A DNA stretch of 25,745 nucleotides from Dehalococcoidia bacterium UBA1141 (GTDB taxonomy: Bacteria; Chloroflexota; Dehalococcoidia; Lucifugimonadales; UBA3495), in assembly GCA_002311385.1 (NCBI GenBank), contig DCAE01000146.1:1-25745 (forward strand), given 5' to 3'. A program made the position numbers and the translations under genes. Positions 14,540-22,827 of this stretch are shown in pieces; within the stretch, counting starts at the first letter, position 1, and each line of letters opens with the position of its first letter. Under the pieces are notes generated by a model, which had not been told where the DNA came from, did no database searches, and saw nothing but the letters and a program-made list of their open reading frames with translations.

Positions 14540-16171
14540 ATGAGAGGGGACATGGCGAAGAAGAGTTTTTGGGCTTGGGGATTGGAGTCGGAGGAACCGA
14601 CAGTGGAGCAGATGCGTGAGATGGCCGTAAAGGTCTCACGGCAGTACGGTGTGAACCTGGAAGCCGTGGCCCCACCCAAGCTAGCAGAGCTTAGTCTGCG
14701 TAAACCCCGCATATCCCCACCGGCTTCGATTACTGAGTTCTGCTCGACTGATACCCACGACCGCGCGGTGCGCAGCTACGGCCGGGGCTTTAGAGACCGC
14801 ATCCGGGCCTTCAATCGCCAGTTTCCCAACCCGCCCGATGTGGTGGCCTTCCCCAGGAACGAACAAGAAGTGGAAGCGGTATTGGGTTGGTGCTCCGAGT
14901 CCGGCCACGTTGCGATTCCCTACGGCGCTGGAAGCTCCGTGGTGGGCGGTGTTGAGCCGCCAGAGCATGCAGACGGCATCGTGTCCATAGACCTCTCCTC
15001 CTTGGACCGGGTGCTGGAGATTGACCAGCTTTCCAGAGCGGCGCGCATCCAAGCCGGCGTTTACGGACCGGCAATGGAAGACCAACTGAGGCCCCACGGC
15101 TTCACCCTGCGGCATTTCCCTCAAAGCTTTGAGCATTCCACCCTCGGCGGTTGGATTGCCACCCGCTCCGGCGGCCACTACGCAACCAACCAGACCCACA
15201 TAGACGATATGGTTGAGTCGGTGCGCATGGTGACGCCCACTGGAATCTGGGAATCCCGGCGGTTGCCCGGCAGCGGCGCAGGACCCAGTCCGGACCGAAT
15301 GGTAATCGGCAGCGAGGGTATTTTGGGGATTATCACCGAAGCCTGGATGAAGATTCAGGGGAGGCCCAAGTACCGGGCGTCGGCTGGGGTAACCTTCCCC
15401 ACACTGGAGGCCAGCGCCGACGCAGCCCGCATCATCACCCAGTCGAAACTCTGGCCAGCCAACTGCCGGGTGCTAGACCCCGGCGAAGCCGCCAATGCCG
15501 CTGGCTTGGAAGGTAGCCAGGCTCTACTGGTTTTGGGGTTTGAGTCGGCGGACGTGCCTCAAGATGAATTCATTCGCATGGCGATAGCCATGGCCAGTGA
15601 CGCTGGCGGGACGCTGGATGATGACGCCATAAAAATAGTGAACCCCGATAGGTCAACTCCAGCCGCCTCCAGCAGTGAAGCTGGCAGGCAAGGAGCGGTG
15701 GGGAACTGGCGAGACTCGTTCATACGAGCGCCTTATACCCGGAACATGACGGCAGGATTGGGGCTGGTGGGCGACACTCTGGAAACAGCCATCACCTGGG
15801 ACCGGTGGCCGCAGTTGGACGCTGCCGTGCGGGACGCCCTAAACGGTGCGCTTCGCAGGACCTGCGGCGGTGGGTCGGTGACCTGCCGGTTCACCCACGT
15901 ATATCCCGACGGACCGGCGCCTTACTATACCTTCGAGGGTTTGAGCAAACCCGGCGGTGAGATTGAGACCTGCGACGAAATCAAGGCAGCGGCGTCGGAC
16001 GCAATTATTGCCGCTGGCGGGACAATCACCCATCACCATGCGGTGGGCAAGCTGCACCGGCCCTGGTACGACAAGCAACGCCCAGACGCCTTCGCTCAAG
16101 CTTTGCGGGCGGCCAAGGGAGTTTTGGACCCCAAGGGCGTCTTGAATCCTGGAGTGCTGATAGACCCGTAG
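14540..16171 (+). CDS. FAD-binding oxidase, alkyldihydroxyacetonephosphate synthase (AGPS)-like
   Basis: A 543-residue flavoprotein of the vanillyl-alcohol-oxidase/PCMH superfamily. An N-terminal KSFWAWG segment is like that of AGPS proteins. The FAD domain (about 95-275) has IPYGAGSSVVGG, TRSGGHYATNQ and IGSEGILGIITEA. The C-terminal domain ends with the AGPS-type triple histidine HHH at 498-500 (HHHAVGKLHRPWY) and GVLNPGVLI. AGPS makes ether-lipid precursors, but in bacteria this group also covers uncharacterised 2-hydroxyacid or aromatic oxidases; the catabolic context here favours the latter. ATG 14540 has no clear ribosome site; a second ATG at 14552 has agagggg but very close, so the start is uncertain. 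Divergent from HpaB and 104 bases before the MFS gene. Confidence 0.85.
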   Translation: MRGDMAKKSFWAWGLESEEPTVEQMREMAVKVSRQYGVNLEAVAPPKLAELSLRKPRISPPASITEFCSTDTHDRAVRSYGRGFRDRIRAFNRQFPNPPDVVAFPRNEQEVEAVLGWCSESGHVAIPYGAGSSVVGGVEPPEHADGIVSIDLSSLDRVLEIDQLSRAARIQAGVYGPAMEDQLRPHGFTLRHFPQSFEHSTLGGWIATRSGGHYATNQTHIDDMVESVRMVTPTGIWESRRLPGSGAGPSPDRMVIGSEGILGIITEAWMKIQGRPKYRASAGVTFPTLEASADAARIITQSKLWPANCRVLDPGEAANAAGLEGSQALLVLGFESADVPQDEFIRMAIAMASDAGGTLDDDAIKIVNPDRSTPAASSSEAGRQGAVGNWRDSFIRAPYTRNMTAGLGLVGDTLETAITWDRWPQLDAAVRDALNGALRRTCGGGSVTCRFTHVYPDGPAPYYTFEGLSKPGGEIETCDEIKAAASDAIIAAGGTITHHHAVGKLHRPWYDKQRPDAFAQALRAAKGVLDPKGVLNPGVLIDP

Positions 16172-16204
16172 GGTTCTCATACACCAACCCCAATGGGGAA
16201 ACGA

Positions 16205-16233
16205 TTGCTTGACTGTTACTCTGAGTGTACAAT
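16205..16233 (+). promoter_or_regulatory. Candidate promoter for the MFS transporter
   Basis: TTGCTT at 16205-16210, a 17-base spacer, and TACAAT at 16228-16233 (5 of 6 consensus bases). Transcription near 16240 would exclude the GTG at 16225 as the start codon and fits ATG 16276. Confidence 0.35.
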
Positions 16234-16275
16234 TGCCCGAAGTTTGCCGATAGATTACCGGAAATTTGGGAGATA

Positions 16276-17697
16276 ATGAGTTTAGGCATCGGTAAAAGCC
16301 CATCGGGCATAAGAATAGGTTCTAAAGATATCCATTACGCATGGGTAATCGTTGGCGTGGCTTCGATTATGTGGACGATGAGTTCCGCAATTCGGTTCGC
16401 CACCAGCCTGTTGGTGTCCGACTTTGAGAACGATTTTGGCTGGGACTACGGTTGGATAGCCCTGGCTTTCACCTTCCAGTGGATTCTCTCCGGTTCGCTG
16501 GGCCCGGTGGTTGGGTGGTTGGGCGACCGTCACGGGGTCCGCAAGGTCATGTTCGTCGGAGCCATCTTGTTCATCGTGGGCATGCTGCTCGTAGGCACGG
16601 TAGAGGATTCCAGAAGCCTATGGCAGTTTTGGCTCTATTTCGGCGTCGTATTGGCCGCCGCCATGGCAATTTTCCAGATTCTCCTGGTGTCCGGTGTAAC
16701 CGTATGGTTTAGGACCAACCTGGGCGTGGCCATGGGCACGCTACAGGGTATCCAAGGCGTTGGAACCGCCCTCATGATAGGCATTGTGGCTGTGTTATTC
16801 AGTCAATTCGGCCTGAAGTGGACATTCTGGGGGCCGGGCATAGTTGGCGGAATCATACTGTTACTGGGAGTGAAATTCTTCCAAAACGAGCCTGCGGAGA
16901 TTGGCGCGCGGCCCTACGGCGCTCCCGCTGATGAACCTATAAGATTCCTCCAAGGGAATGAATCGGCCAAGGTCCGCTCAACGGTTTTCCTCAAGCAAGC
17001 CCAAAGAACCCCATCTTTCTGGAACCTAATCGGAATTCATTTCTGGGGATGCGCCGGTCACAATATCATCCTCATTTTCTTAGTGGCCATAGCAGAGGCT
17101 GACGAAGTCGGATTGTCCAGGGGAATGGCTGTCGCTGTTTATATCACCCTGACCGTGGTGAGCACGCTGACCCGATTCGGCGTCCCAATAGCTGCTGACC
17201 GCGCTGGCAGCAAGGGCGTGATGGGCGTTTCCTTTGCTATGCAGACTTTCCCATTGTTGCTTTTGATACTCGCGGTATCGATGGCGTCATTGCCTTTATT
17301 CTTCGTTTTCGCCATCTTGTTTGGGATTGGCATGGGCGGCGAGATGTCCGCTTTCCCAATCATTAACCGCCAATACTACGGAAACGCCCCCACCGGCACC
17401 ACCTACGGCTATCAGATGATGGGCGCTGGCATCGGAATGGCCTTGGGGCCTTTGGCCGCCGGTTTCCTTTGGGACGTAACCGACCTGATTTGGCCCATGA
17501 TAGTTCTGTCCTTTGTGCTCAGCCTGGTTGGAGTGCTGTCAATATTTAAGCTGCCAACTACGAACCAACACGTTCTCCCTGATTGGGAGGAGTTACTGCC
17601 GCCGGAAGCTCGTTCTGGGGTGGCCGCGCAAGACTCACCCAGTCTGCCGGGGACAGTCACTGGGACGCTGGGCGCCGAATCGGCAGGTTCCGACTAG
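16276..17697 (+). CDS. MFS transporter
   Basis: A 473-residue major facilitator protein with about twelve membrane segments. The first begins near HYAWVIVGVASIMW. MFS motif A follows segment 2 as GWLGDRHGVRKVMF, and a related ADRAGSKG lies in the second half. A central polar loop (about 205-245) separates the halves, and the C-terminal 50 residues are hydrophilic. ATG 16276 has gggag four to five bases upstream; a GTG at 16225 is a poorer choice. It is on the same strand and just downstream of the FAD oxidase, near the HpaB pair, so it may import or export the compound these enzymes handle, in the manner of monocarboxylate/oxalate-type MFS proteins. The substrate is not readable. Confidence 0.9.
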   Translation: MSLGIGKSPSGIRIGSKDIHYAWVIVGVASIMWTMSSAIRFATSLLVSDFENDFGWDYGWIALAFTFQWILSGSLGPVVGWLGDRHGVRKVMFVGAILFIVGMLLVGTVEDSRSLWQFWLYFGVVLAAAMAIFQILLVSGVTVWFRTNLGVAMGTLQGIQGVGTALMIGIVAVLFSQFGLKWTFWGPGIVGGIILLLGVKFFQNEPAEIGARPYGAPADEPIRFLQGNESAKVRSTVFLKQAQRTPSFWNLIGIHFWGCAGHNIILIFLVAIAEADEVGLSRGMAVAVYITLTVVSTLTRFGVPIAADRAGSKGVMGVSFAMQTFPLLLLILAVSMASLPLFFVFAILFGIGMGGEMSAFPIINRQYYGNAPTGTTYGYQMMGAGIGMALGPLAAGFLWDVTDLIWPMIVLSFVLSLVGVLSIFKLPTTNQHVLPDWEELLPPEARSGVAAQDSPSLPGTVTGTLGAESAGSD

Positions 17698-17782
17698 GCT
17701 TACTAGTCTGCTAAACAAGCACCCAACACCATGAATTTAATTTAGGGTTTACCCCCATCCTAACCTTCCACCGTAAAGTAGT

Positions 17783-17900
17783 CTTGCCTCAAAACTGTCA
17801 TTCTGAGGAGTGAAGCGACGAAGAATCTCTTGGCTCTGGCGCAAAGATTCTTCGCTTCGCTCAGAATGACAGTATTACGGACACTTTTGGGGCAAAGCCC
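17783..17900. repeat. Palindromic interspersed repeat, copy B (inverted relative to A)
   Basis: The core at 17794-17873 begins actgtcattctgaggag and ends ctcagaatgacagt. Outer flanks are cttgcctcaaa and cttttggggcaaag. It sits 86 bases after the MFS stop and about 60 bases before the nuclease start, filling most of that 264-base gap. It is the copy with the best arm symmetry and the clearest outer ends. Confidence 0.9.
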
Positions 17901-17961
17901 CGTAAAGAGGGAAGGGATTTACGCAGAATTTTTTATGTAAAAAAACCACCCTGAGGCTTAT

Positions 17962-18681
17962 TTGGCACCCACAATATCCGCAACAGAGCTTGGCTACTAC
18001 GCTTCCTCCCGTTTCTGTCCCCACTGCGCCTGGGTCAGGATGCACGTGAAAAACCTGCCTTATCAGAGCTTTCCCGGCATCTTCAGCACCATTGACCGGT
18101 ACAACAAGCTGATTATCCGCAACTACTTCCAGCGGGAAAATTCTCTGCCAGCCTGGCTGAACCCTCTCGGGGAAGCCAGCGCTTATATCGAGCCGCCTCA
18201 CTGGTCCAAGTTCAAGATTTTGGACGAGGCGTCGGGGCTTACGCTACGGGGAGAAGCCGACGGGATTTTTCGCATGGCCGACGGGACTTACACAATAATA
18301 GATTACAAAACGTCCAAGTATTCGGGCGCACAGCGAGCCATGCTCAAGTCCTACGAGACGCAACTCAACGCATATGCCTTTATCGGAGAGCGGCTGGAAG
18401 AACCACTGCTGGTCTCGCCGGTGGGTCGTTTGGCCTTGGTTTACATGGAGCCTCAGACCGAAGAGGAGACAGTCTTAGACCCCAACCTGACCGATGACCA
18501 AGGCTTCATCATGGGATTTGCCGCAAAAGTGGTTGAGGTGGATTTGAAGCCGGAGAAACTGATTCCGCCATTGCTGCGAAAGGTGAAAGCGATAGCGGAA
18601 TTGGAGCGGCCACCCGCAAGCAAGCCGGATTGCAAGGATTGCCTGGCGTTGGACTCTCTGATTGAAACTCTGGGACGCTGA
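17962..18681 (+). CDS. PD-(D/E)XK nuclease of the RecB/Cas4 type with four cysteines
   Basis: A 239-residue protein with RecB-family nuclease motifs: GEAD with D100, IIDYKTSK with D114 and K116, and the Q-L-x-x-Y motif at 134-138 (YETQLNAYAF). Two cysteine pairs flank the core: C19-x-x-C22 near the start (FCPHCAW) and C224-x-x-C227 at the end (DCKDC). In Cas4 and AddB-type nucleases, cysteines at both ends hold an iron-sulfur cluster that pins the domain together; here the spacing is CxxC/CxxC, so iron-sulfur or zinc is possible. TTG 17962 is the likely start, with gagg six bases before. No CRISPR array, cas gene or helicase is nearby. It is probably a DNA repair or processing nuclease; the target is unknown. 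Confidence 0.8.
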   Translation: MAPTISATELGYYASSRFCPHCAWVRMHVKNLPYQSFPGIFSTIDRYNKLIIRNYFQRENSLPAWLNPLGEASAYIEPPHWSKFKILDEASGLTLRGEADGIFRMADGTYTIIDYKTSKYSGAQRAMLKSYETQLNAYAFIGERLEEPLLVSPVGRLALVYMEPQTEEETVLDPNLTDDQGFIMGFAAKVVEVDLKPEKLIPPLLRKVKAIAELERPPASKPDCKDCLALDSLIETLGR

Positions 18682-18737
18682 CACCATGTTGGGGTGCAGA
18701 CCTGTATCGCCGAATATCTACCAGCGAAGTCCTAGGC

Positions 18738-20312
18738 CTATGTGCTTGCTCGTCCCCGGCGCAAGGAACGGCCCGGCAGCGCTCCCGTGTTCTCCCCTTG
18801 GTCAATCACCACTTGACCATTGATTATCACGTATTCGATGCCCACAGGGTAGTGCTTGGGGTCTTCTTTGGTGGCGTGAGTTTTGACGGTGTCCGGATTG
18901 AAGATAACGATGTCGGCCTTAAACCCGTCCCTCAGTATTCCCCGGTCGGGCAACCCCAAGCGTTGCGCAGGAAACGATGTCATTTTTCTGATGGCCTCAG
19001 GCAAGCGCAGGTGTTTCTCGGCCCGCACGAACTCGGCCAAGACGATGGGGAAGCAACCGTAGGTGCGAGGGTTGGGGTACTCGCCGAACAATATGGCATC
19101 ACTGGCTATCATGCCGCTGGGATGGGAAACAAAGGCGTAAAGGGTTTGGGCATTGGTCCCCAAGCCCACCGTGGAAATTCCCAGGTTCTCTTCCACCAAC
19201 AGATCGAACAGAGCGTCTTCAGGGTCTTGGCCCCGCATCTCGGCAATCTCGGTAATCAATCGACCATCGTACTGCATGTTCTGAGGCTGCCTGAAATTTG
19301 TCAGCCAGTTATTTTCCAGCCTGTCCCGAGACAACTCCCGTTTCATTCGGGCCCGGTCGTCCGAGTCCTGCAGGGCTTCCATCAATCGCTCGGGTCCACC
19401 GTCTTTGGCCCAGTGGGGAAGGCCGATTGTTACGGTCGTGCCGGAGTAGGGATAGGTGTAACAGTCGAAGGTCACATCCATACCCTCAGCTTGGCCTTTT
19501 TCCACCAAGTCTAGGTAGTCCAGATGGCTACCCGAGCCCTGGGCTCCCTGCCGGTAGTGGGTCAGGTGAATGGGGCAGCCACTGCGGCGTCCGATTTCCA
19601 GAGCTTCCTCCCAAGGAGCCAACAGGCCCTGGGAGCGCAGACTGGCCCTAGTGTGTGTGTGATAGAAGCCTCCCAGAGACGCAGCAACCTCGGAAAGGGC
19701 CGCCAGTTCCGCCGTGTCGGCGTAGGAGCCCGGTGGATAGTCCAATCCGGTGGACAGGCCCCATGCCCCTTCCTCCATGGCCTCTCGCACAACGGCCTTC
19801 ATGTCCTCCATCTCGGCGGCAGTTGCCGGTCGGTCATTCCAACCCACGCTCCAGATGCGCACCGGCGAGTTGCCCAGGATATAGGCTATGTTGATGGCCA
19901 CCGTGTTGTCGTACTTGCCCAGCATGTCGGCCACGCTCAACCAGTCTGCAGGCATAGGAGGGTACCAGTTCAACCCAGAGTCCAACCAGATGTAGCGGTG
20001 CAGCTCCTCTTGGGTCTTAAAAGGGGCATGGGAAATGCCGTCGATGCCCACCAGTTCGGTGGTAACGCCCTGCCGCACCTTGGGGTCGTGGTGGGGTTCG
20101 CCAAGGATGGTCAATCCGGCGTGAGAGTGAAGGTCCACGAATCCGGGACAGACCACATGGCCGGTGGCGTCGATTATCCTATCAGCCTCCAAGCCGGAAG
20201 CGTCGCCCCGGTGGATGGAAACCGTCTCGCCATCAACCAAGACAGCGCCAAAATAGCCGGGGCTACCGGTGCCGTCGATAATCAGCCCATTTTTGATAAT
20301 CAGGTTCAACAT
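18738..20312 (-). CDS. N-acyl-D-amino-acid deacylase-like amidohydrolase
   Basis: A 524-residue amidohydrolase of the D-aminoacylase/dihydroorotase group. It opens with the small beta-sandwich IIKNGLIIDGTG and has the metal motif DLHSH (H62, H64) after VCPGFV. EGAWGLSTGLDYPPGSYA carries the family signature, and FYHTHTR and HLTHYR supply later metal histidines. MIASDAILFG and PNPRTYGCFP match the catalytic Asp region and the family motif before the C-terminal sandwich. Such enzymes remove acyl groups from D-amino acids or hydrolyse related amides. ATG 20312 has ggag five bases upstream; a TTG at 20327 overlaps that site. The stop is 56 bases from the convergent nuclease stop. Confidence 0.88.
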   Translation of the reverse strand: MLNLIIKNGLIIDGTGSPGYFGAVLVDGETVSIHRGDASGLEADRIIDATGHVVCPGFVDLHSHAGLTILGEPHHDPKVRQGVTTELVGIDGISHAPFKTQEELHRYIWLDSGLNWYPPMPADWLSVADMLGKYDNTVAINIAYILGNSPVRIWSVGWNDRPATAAEMEDMKAVVREAMEEGAWGLSTGLDYPPGSYADTAELAALSEVAASLGGFYHTHTRASLRSQGLLAPWEEALEIGRRSGCPIHLTHYRQGAQGSGSHLDYLDLVEKGQAEGMDVTFDCYTYPYSGTTVTIGLPHWAKDGGPERLMEALQDSDDRARMKRELSRDRLENNWLTNFRQPQNMQYDGRLITEIAEMRGQDPEDALFDLLVEENLGISTVGLGTNAQTLYAFVSHPSGMIASDAILFGEYPNPRTYGCFPIVLAEFVRAEKHLRLPEAIRKMTSFPAQRLGLPDRGILRDGFKADIVIFNPDTVKTHATKEDPKHYPVGIEYVIINGQVVIDQGENTGALPGRSLRRGRAST

Positions 20313-20331
20313 GGCCGCTCCAATCAACTAG

Positions 20332-20359
20332 AGGGCCTAACTGTGTCTAGTTAGGCCCT
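20332..20359. terminator. Perfect 11-base-pair hairpin before the amidohydrolase
   Basis: agggcctaact at 20332-20342 is exactly complementary to agttaggccct at 20349-20359, with a 6-base loop. On the minus strand it follows the stop of the degraded small gene (20371) and precedes the amidohydrolase start. It has no T-run, so it may be a weak terminator for the upstream gene or a structured leader. Confidence 0.5.
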
Positions 20360-20370
20360 GATCCGGTTAT

Positions 20371-20616
20371 TTAACCACCCAGACCGATACGCCCCATGAT
20401 GGCGCCGAACTCCTCGGCTCCCACCACCAGCGTAACGGATGGATAATTCTTCGTCAGTTGCCAAGTGCTGTAGAGAACCTCGAACATTCCATCTTCGTTG
20501 GGCAGGTCAACGATGATGGTGACCGACCGACGTTGATGCTAAAATACATGCCGATGGGATTAAGCGCCTGCCAGGATCCTATCCATTCTTGCAATTCTGC
20601 CGGGCCGCCCGGTTGT
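20371..20616 (-). pseudogene. Frameshifted remnant of a small conserved-looking protein
   Basis: Two overlapping minus-strand frames together read like one protein. The first (20616 down to about 20525) gives PAELQEWIGSWQALNPIGMY then FSINVGRS; the second (about 20523 to the TAA at 20371) gives VTIIVDLPNEDGMFEVLYST and ends EEFGAIMGRIGLGG. The junction falls on a repeated four-base unit, gtcggtcggtc, so loss of one unit by slippage would explain the shift. A stop at 20619 closes the frame upstream and no start codon is evident, so the N-terminus is also missing. I do not recognise the family. Confidence 0.55.
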
Positions 20617-20793
20617 TGTTATGGGGTGTGGAGAGATATGGTGGGCCTCACTGCCACGCCCCCAAGGCTCCGGTCCCGGCTTTCTATACTGACCGCCCAA
20701 GGCGTTGGCTATCGCGGGTCAAGGGTTTGAACGGACGCCCAGGGTAGAAACTACTTATCAGACTGCCCAGCCCAGGAGACTTCACGAGCTAGT

Positions 20794-21180
20794 CTACGGG
20801 TGTTCCAGCAGTTGGATTTCTGCCATCGGAAAGTCCCTGTTGTTGGCTGTGATCAGTGTTGCGCCTTCGGCAATCGCCGTAGCCGCTACCAGGGTGTCGG
20901 CTGTGGATAGCGACCTACCTAGCCTGGCATATTCGTATCGATGTCGGCCGGCCTCTTTAGCGATCTCGCGGGTTCGCTCGTAATATCACAACGTGGCGAT
21001 TAAACGGTCCGCCCTTACACGCTCCTCTTCTCCAAGCCCCGAATAGAGTTCCGCCACGTTGACACAACACACTCCCAAGCGGTTCCCCTGCTGAACTAGG
21101 TCTGAGACCAACACGATAACGTCTTGCCGGCCATGGAGGTGGTCGATGAGCACAGTGGTGTCTAGTAGATAATCAGCCAC
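20794..21180 (-). pseudogene. vapC: VapC-type PIN-domain toxin interrupted by an in-frame TGA
   Basis: A GTG at 21180 begins a 128-codon frame of typical VapC length with one TGA at codon 65 (20986-20988). Before it are D7 in YLLDTTVLID and E44 in NVAELYSG. After it, in the same frame, are D95 in STADTLVAAT and D116 in NNRDFP, completing the PIN-domain acidic set, and a normal TAG at 20794. The start overlaps the antitoxin stop by eight bases (GTGGCTGA); a GTG/ATG pair at 21207/21204 is an alternative. A one-base change such as TGG or CGA to TGA would explain the break. Other genes here end in TGA, so it acts as stop. Functional VapC would be an RNase. Confidence 0.8.
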
Positions 21181-21436
21181 GCCGACGCGCTTCCCGGCTT
21201 TCATCACTCTTCTGCCGGGATTCCCTCACCCAGGCAGCTACTTTTTCCGGTGTGGCCCACTCAGGATGCTCTTCTGCCGATAACATTCCCGCCGTTTCCG
21301 CCAAGGCAGACAGCAGGGCCTCTTTCCTCACCTTATCCCGGACAGCTTCCTCTACAAAACTGCTTCTCTTCCCCTTGCCAGCTAGGGCATCAACTGCCTT
21401 CACCAAATCCTCGGGCAGGATAACATGCGTGCGCAC
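21173..21436 (-). CDS. Ribbon-helix-helix antitoxin paired with the broken VapC
   Basis: An 87-residue protein with an N-terminal ribbon-helix-helix DNA-binding domain: strand VRTHVILPEDLV, helix 1 KAVDALAGKG, then KRSSFVEEAVRDKVRKE. The helical C-terminus, rich in charged residues and ending ESREARRRG, would wrap the toxin. The GTG at 21436 is the likely start: it opens directly on the beta strand and has ggagg about 11 bases upstream. A longer frame to 21520 adds an atypical N-terminus. The gene overlaps the toxin start by eight bases, the usual coupling. Such antitoxins repress their own operon; a promoter is not obvious. It is apparently intact although its toxin is not. Confidence 0.75.
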   Translation of the reverse strand: MRTHVILPEDLVKAVDALAGKGKRSSFVEEAVRDKVRKEALLSALAETAGMLSAEEHPEWATPEKVAAWVRESRQKSDESREARRRG

Positions 21437-21530
21437 CTTACCAGGACCTCCTCGATTATGGTCACATAAATTATACACACGAGCAAATGGTCTCATTCGA
21501 GGACTATCAAGTTGTCCCATCCCTCACCCG

Positions 21531-21650
21531 CCTTTCCCCCAAAAGCCTCCGCAACACTGTCATTCTGAGCGAAGCGAAGAATCTTTACGCCTGAACCAAG
21601 AGATTCTTCGTCGCTTCACTCCTCAGAATGACAGTTTTGAGGCAAAGTTC
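21531..21650. repeat. Palindromic interspersed repeat, copy C
   Basis: The core at 21556-21635 begins actgtcattctgagcg and ends cctcagaatgacagt, in the same orientation as copy A, with outer flanks cccccaaaag and gaggcaaag. It lies between the upstream end of the antitoxin gene and the hydroxylase remnant. Its right end runs directly into that remnant, supplying its last codons and stop. Confidence 0.9.
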
Positions 21651-21727
21651 CTCAGCGCCGCTAGGACTTTGTCGGCGGTTATGGGCAGTCTGACTATCCG
21701 TACGCCCACAGCATTTGAGTTAGCTAC
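21650..21727 (-). pseudogene. Remnant C-terminus of a molybdopterin hydroxylase gene
   Basis: Reading on immediately past the bioB stop, the minus strand encodes NAVGVRIVRLPITADKVLAA, closely similar to DAVGVRITSLPITAEKVLAG at the C-terminus of the intact hydroxylase ending at 22956. About 25 residues match and nothing of the remaining roughly 730 is present. The frame then enters repeat copy C and stops. It is the tail of a lost paralogue or of a partial duplication; no start, no expression signal. Confidence 0.75.
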
Positions 21728-21730
21728 GGT

Positions 21731-22711
21731 CTACCCTTCGTGATGCTCCTCTATCTCAAATCCCAGGTCCTCAATCATTTGCCAGGCCTCCCGGTAACCT
21801 TGGCCGGGTGTGGTCAAGTAGCCGGAGACGAAGATGGAGTTGGCTGGATACAGGGCCAAAGGTTGGAGTTGCCTCAGATGGTACTCCCTGCCTCCGGCAA
21901 CCCTGATTTCTTGCGTCGGGCAGAGCAACCTCATCAAGCATAAGCTCCGCAAACAGTCGCCCGGCGTAAGGTAATTGACTTGCTCAAAAGGGGTTCCGGG
22001 GATGGGATGAAGGAAGTTCACTGGCACAGATTGAGGGTCCAATCGCCGGAGGGCCAAGGACACATCGATAATATCATCGTGGGTCTCCCCTTGGCCGAAG
22101 ATAGCCCCGGTGCAGAGGTTGAGTCCGGCGCCTCTGGCCGCTTCCAGCGTGTCCACCCGGTCTTGATAAGTGTGGGTGGAGCAGATCTCAGGATAGTACC
22201 TCTCGCTGGTGTTGAGGTTGTGGTTAAGTTGCTCCACTCCCGCCTCCCGCAACCGCCGGGCCTGGTCCCCATCCAAAAGGCCCAGAGAACAGCAAATGCC
22301 GATGTCCACGGTCTCTTTTATCTCTCGTATGGCATCGGTTAATTGGTCAAGGTCTTGGACGCTGGGACTCCGCCCGCTGGTGACGATGCAAAACCGCCTG
22401 GCCTTGGCTTCTTTAGCCCGCTGGGCACCGGCGACCAACGCCTCACGGTCGATCAGCGGGTATTTGTCGAAATCGGCATTGGAAATCACTGACTGGGAGC
22501 AGTAGTTACAGTCCTCTGGACAAAGACCGCTTCTGGCGTTGGTCAAGACGTGGATGTGCACCTTCATTCCGCAAAAGCGTCGGCGAACCCGGAAAGCTGC
22601 CGCCAACAAGTCCATCAATTCTGCGTCGCAGCTTTCCAATACTGACTTGCATTCTTGGTGGTCCAGTTCCAGTCCAGTGATTGACTTCTCTGCCAGAGTA
22701 TCAAAATTCAT
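21731..22711 (-). CDS. bioB: Biotin synthase
   Basis: Radical SAM enzyme that inserts sulfur into dethiobiotin, last step of biotin synthesis. In the 326-residue product the SAM cluster cysteines are C64, C68 and C71 (CPEDCNYC), preceded by TNARSG. Other BioB landmarks are FCIVTSGR, GICCSLG, NHNLNTSE, CTGAIFGQGET, HPIPGTP and AGGRE, which contribute the second-cluster cysteines and conserved arginine. ATG 22711 has gagg four to five bases upstream. It stands alone, with no other bio gene in the window. It is bracketed by the tail remnant and repeat C on one side and repeat D plus the intact hydroxylase tail on the other. Confidence 0.95.
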   Translation of the reverse strand: MNFDTLAEKSITGLELDHQECKSVLESCDAELMDLLAAAFRVRRRFCGMKVHIHVLTNARSGLCPEDCNYCSQSVISNADFDKYPLIDREALVAGAQRAKEAKARRFCIVTSGRSPSVQDLDQLTDAIREIKETVDIGICCSLGLLDGDQARRLREAGVEQLNHNLNTSERYYPEICSTHTYQDRVDTLEAARGAGLNLCTGAIFGQGETHDDIIDVSLALRRLDPQSVPVNFLHPIPGTPFEQVNYLTPGDCLRSLCLMRLLCPTQEIRVAGGREYHLRQLQPLALYPANSIFVSGYLTTPGQGYREAWQMIEDLGFEIEEHHEG

Positions 22712-22827
22712 CCTCAGATTACCTCACAACTTCGATGACAGTAATGGGCCTAATTAAATAGCTTATCAGCTGCTAGCAGTTCGAACCCTCAGTATACTTC
22801 CAGTACACCTGCGCTTCCACTATGACG

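Noticed and set aside
17962..18681. Calling the RecB-like nuclease Cas4
   Set aside because: The cysteine pattern differs and there is no CRISPR array, cas1 or cas2 in the window.
18798..20354. Two long plus-strand open frames opposite the amidohydrolase gene
   Set aside because: The minus-strand reading has the full set of amidohydrolase motifs; the plus-strand frames are compositional shadows.
20986..20988. In-frame TGA in vapC as selenocysteine or Trp recoding
   Set aside because: No SECIS-like hairpin was apparent after it, VapC has no selenocysteine at this place, and other genes here terminate at TGA.
22779..22788. gttcgaaccc, resembling a tRNA T-arm
   Set aside because: No matching acceptor stem, anticodon arm or D-arm can be drawn on either strand around it.
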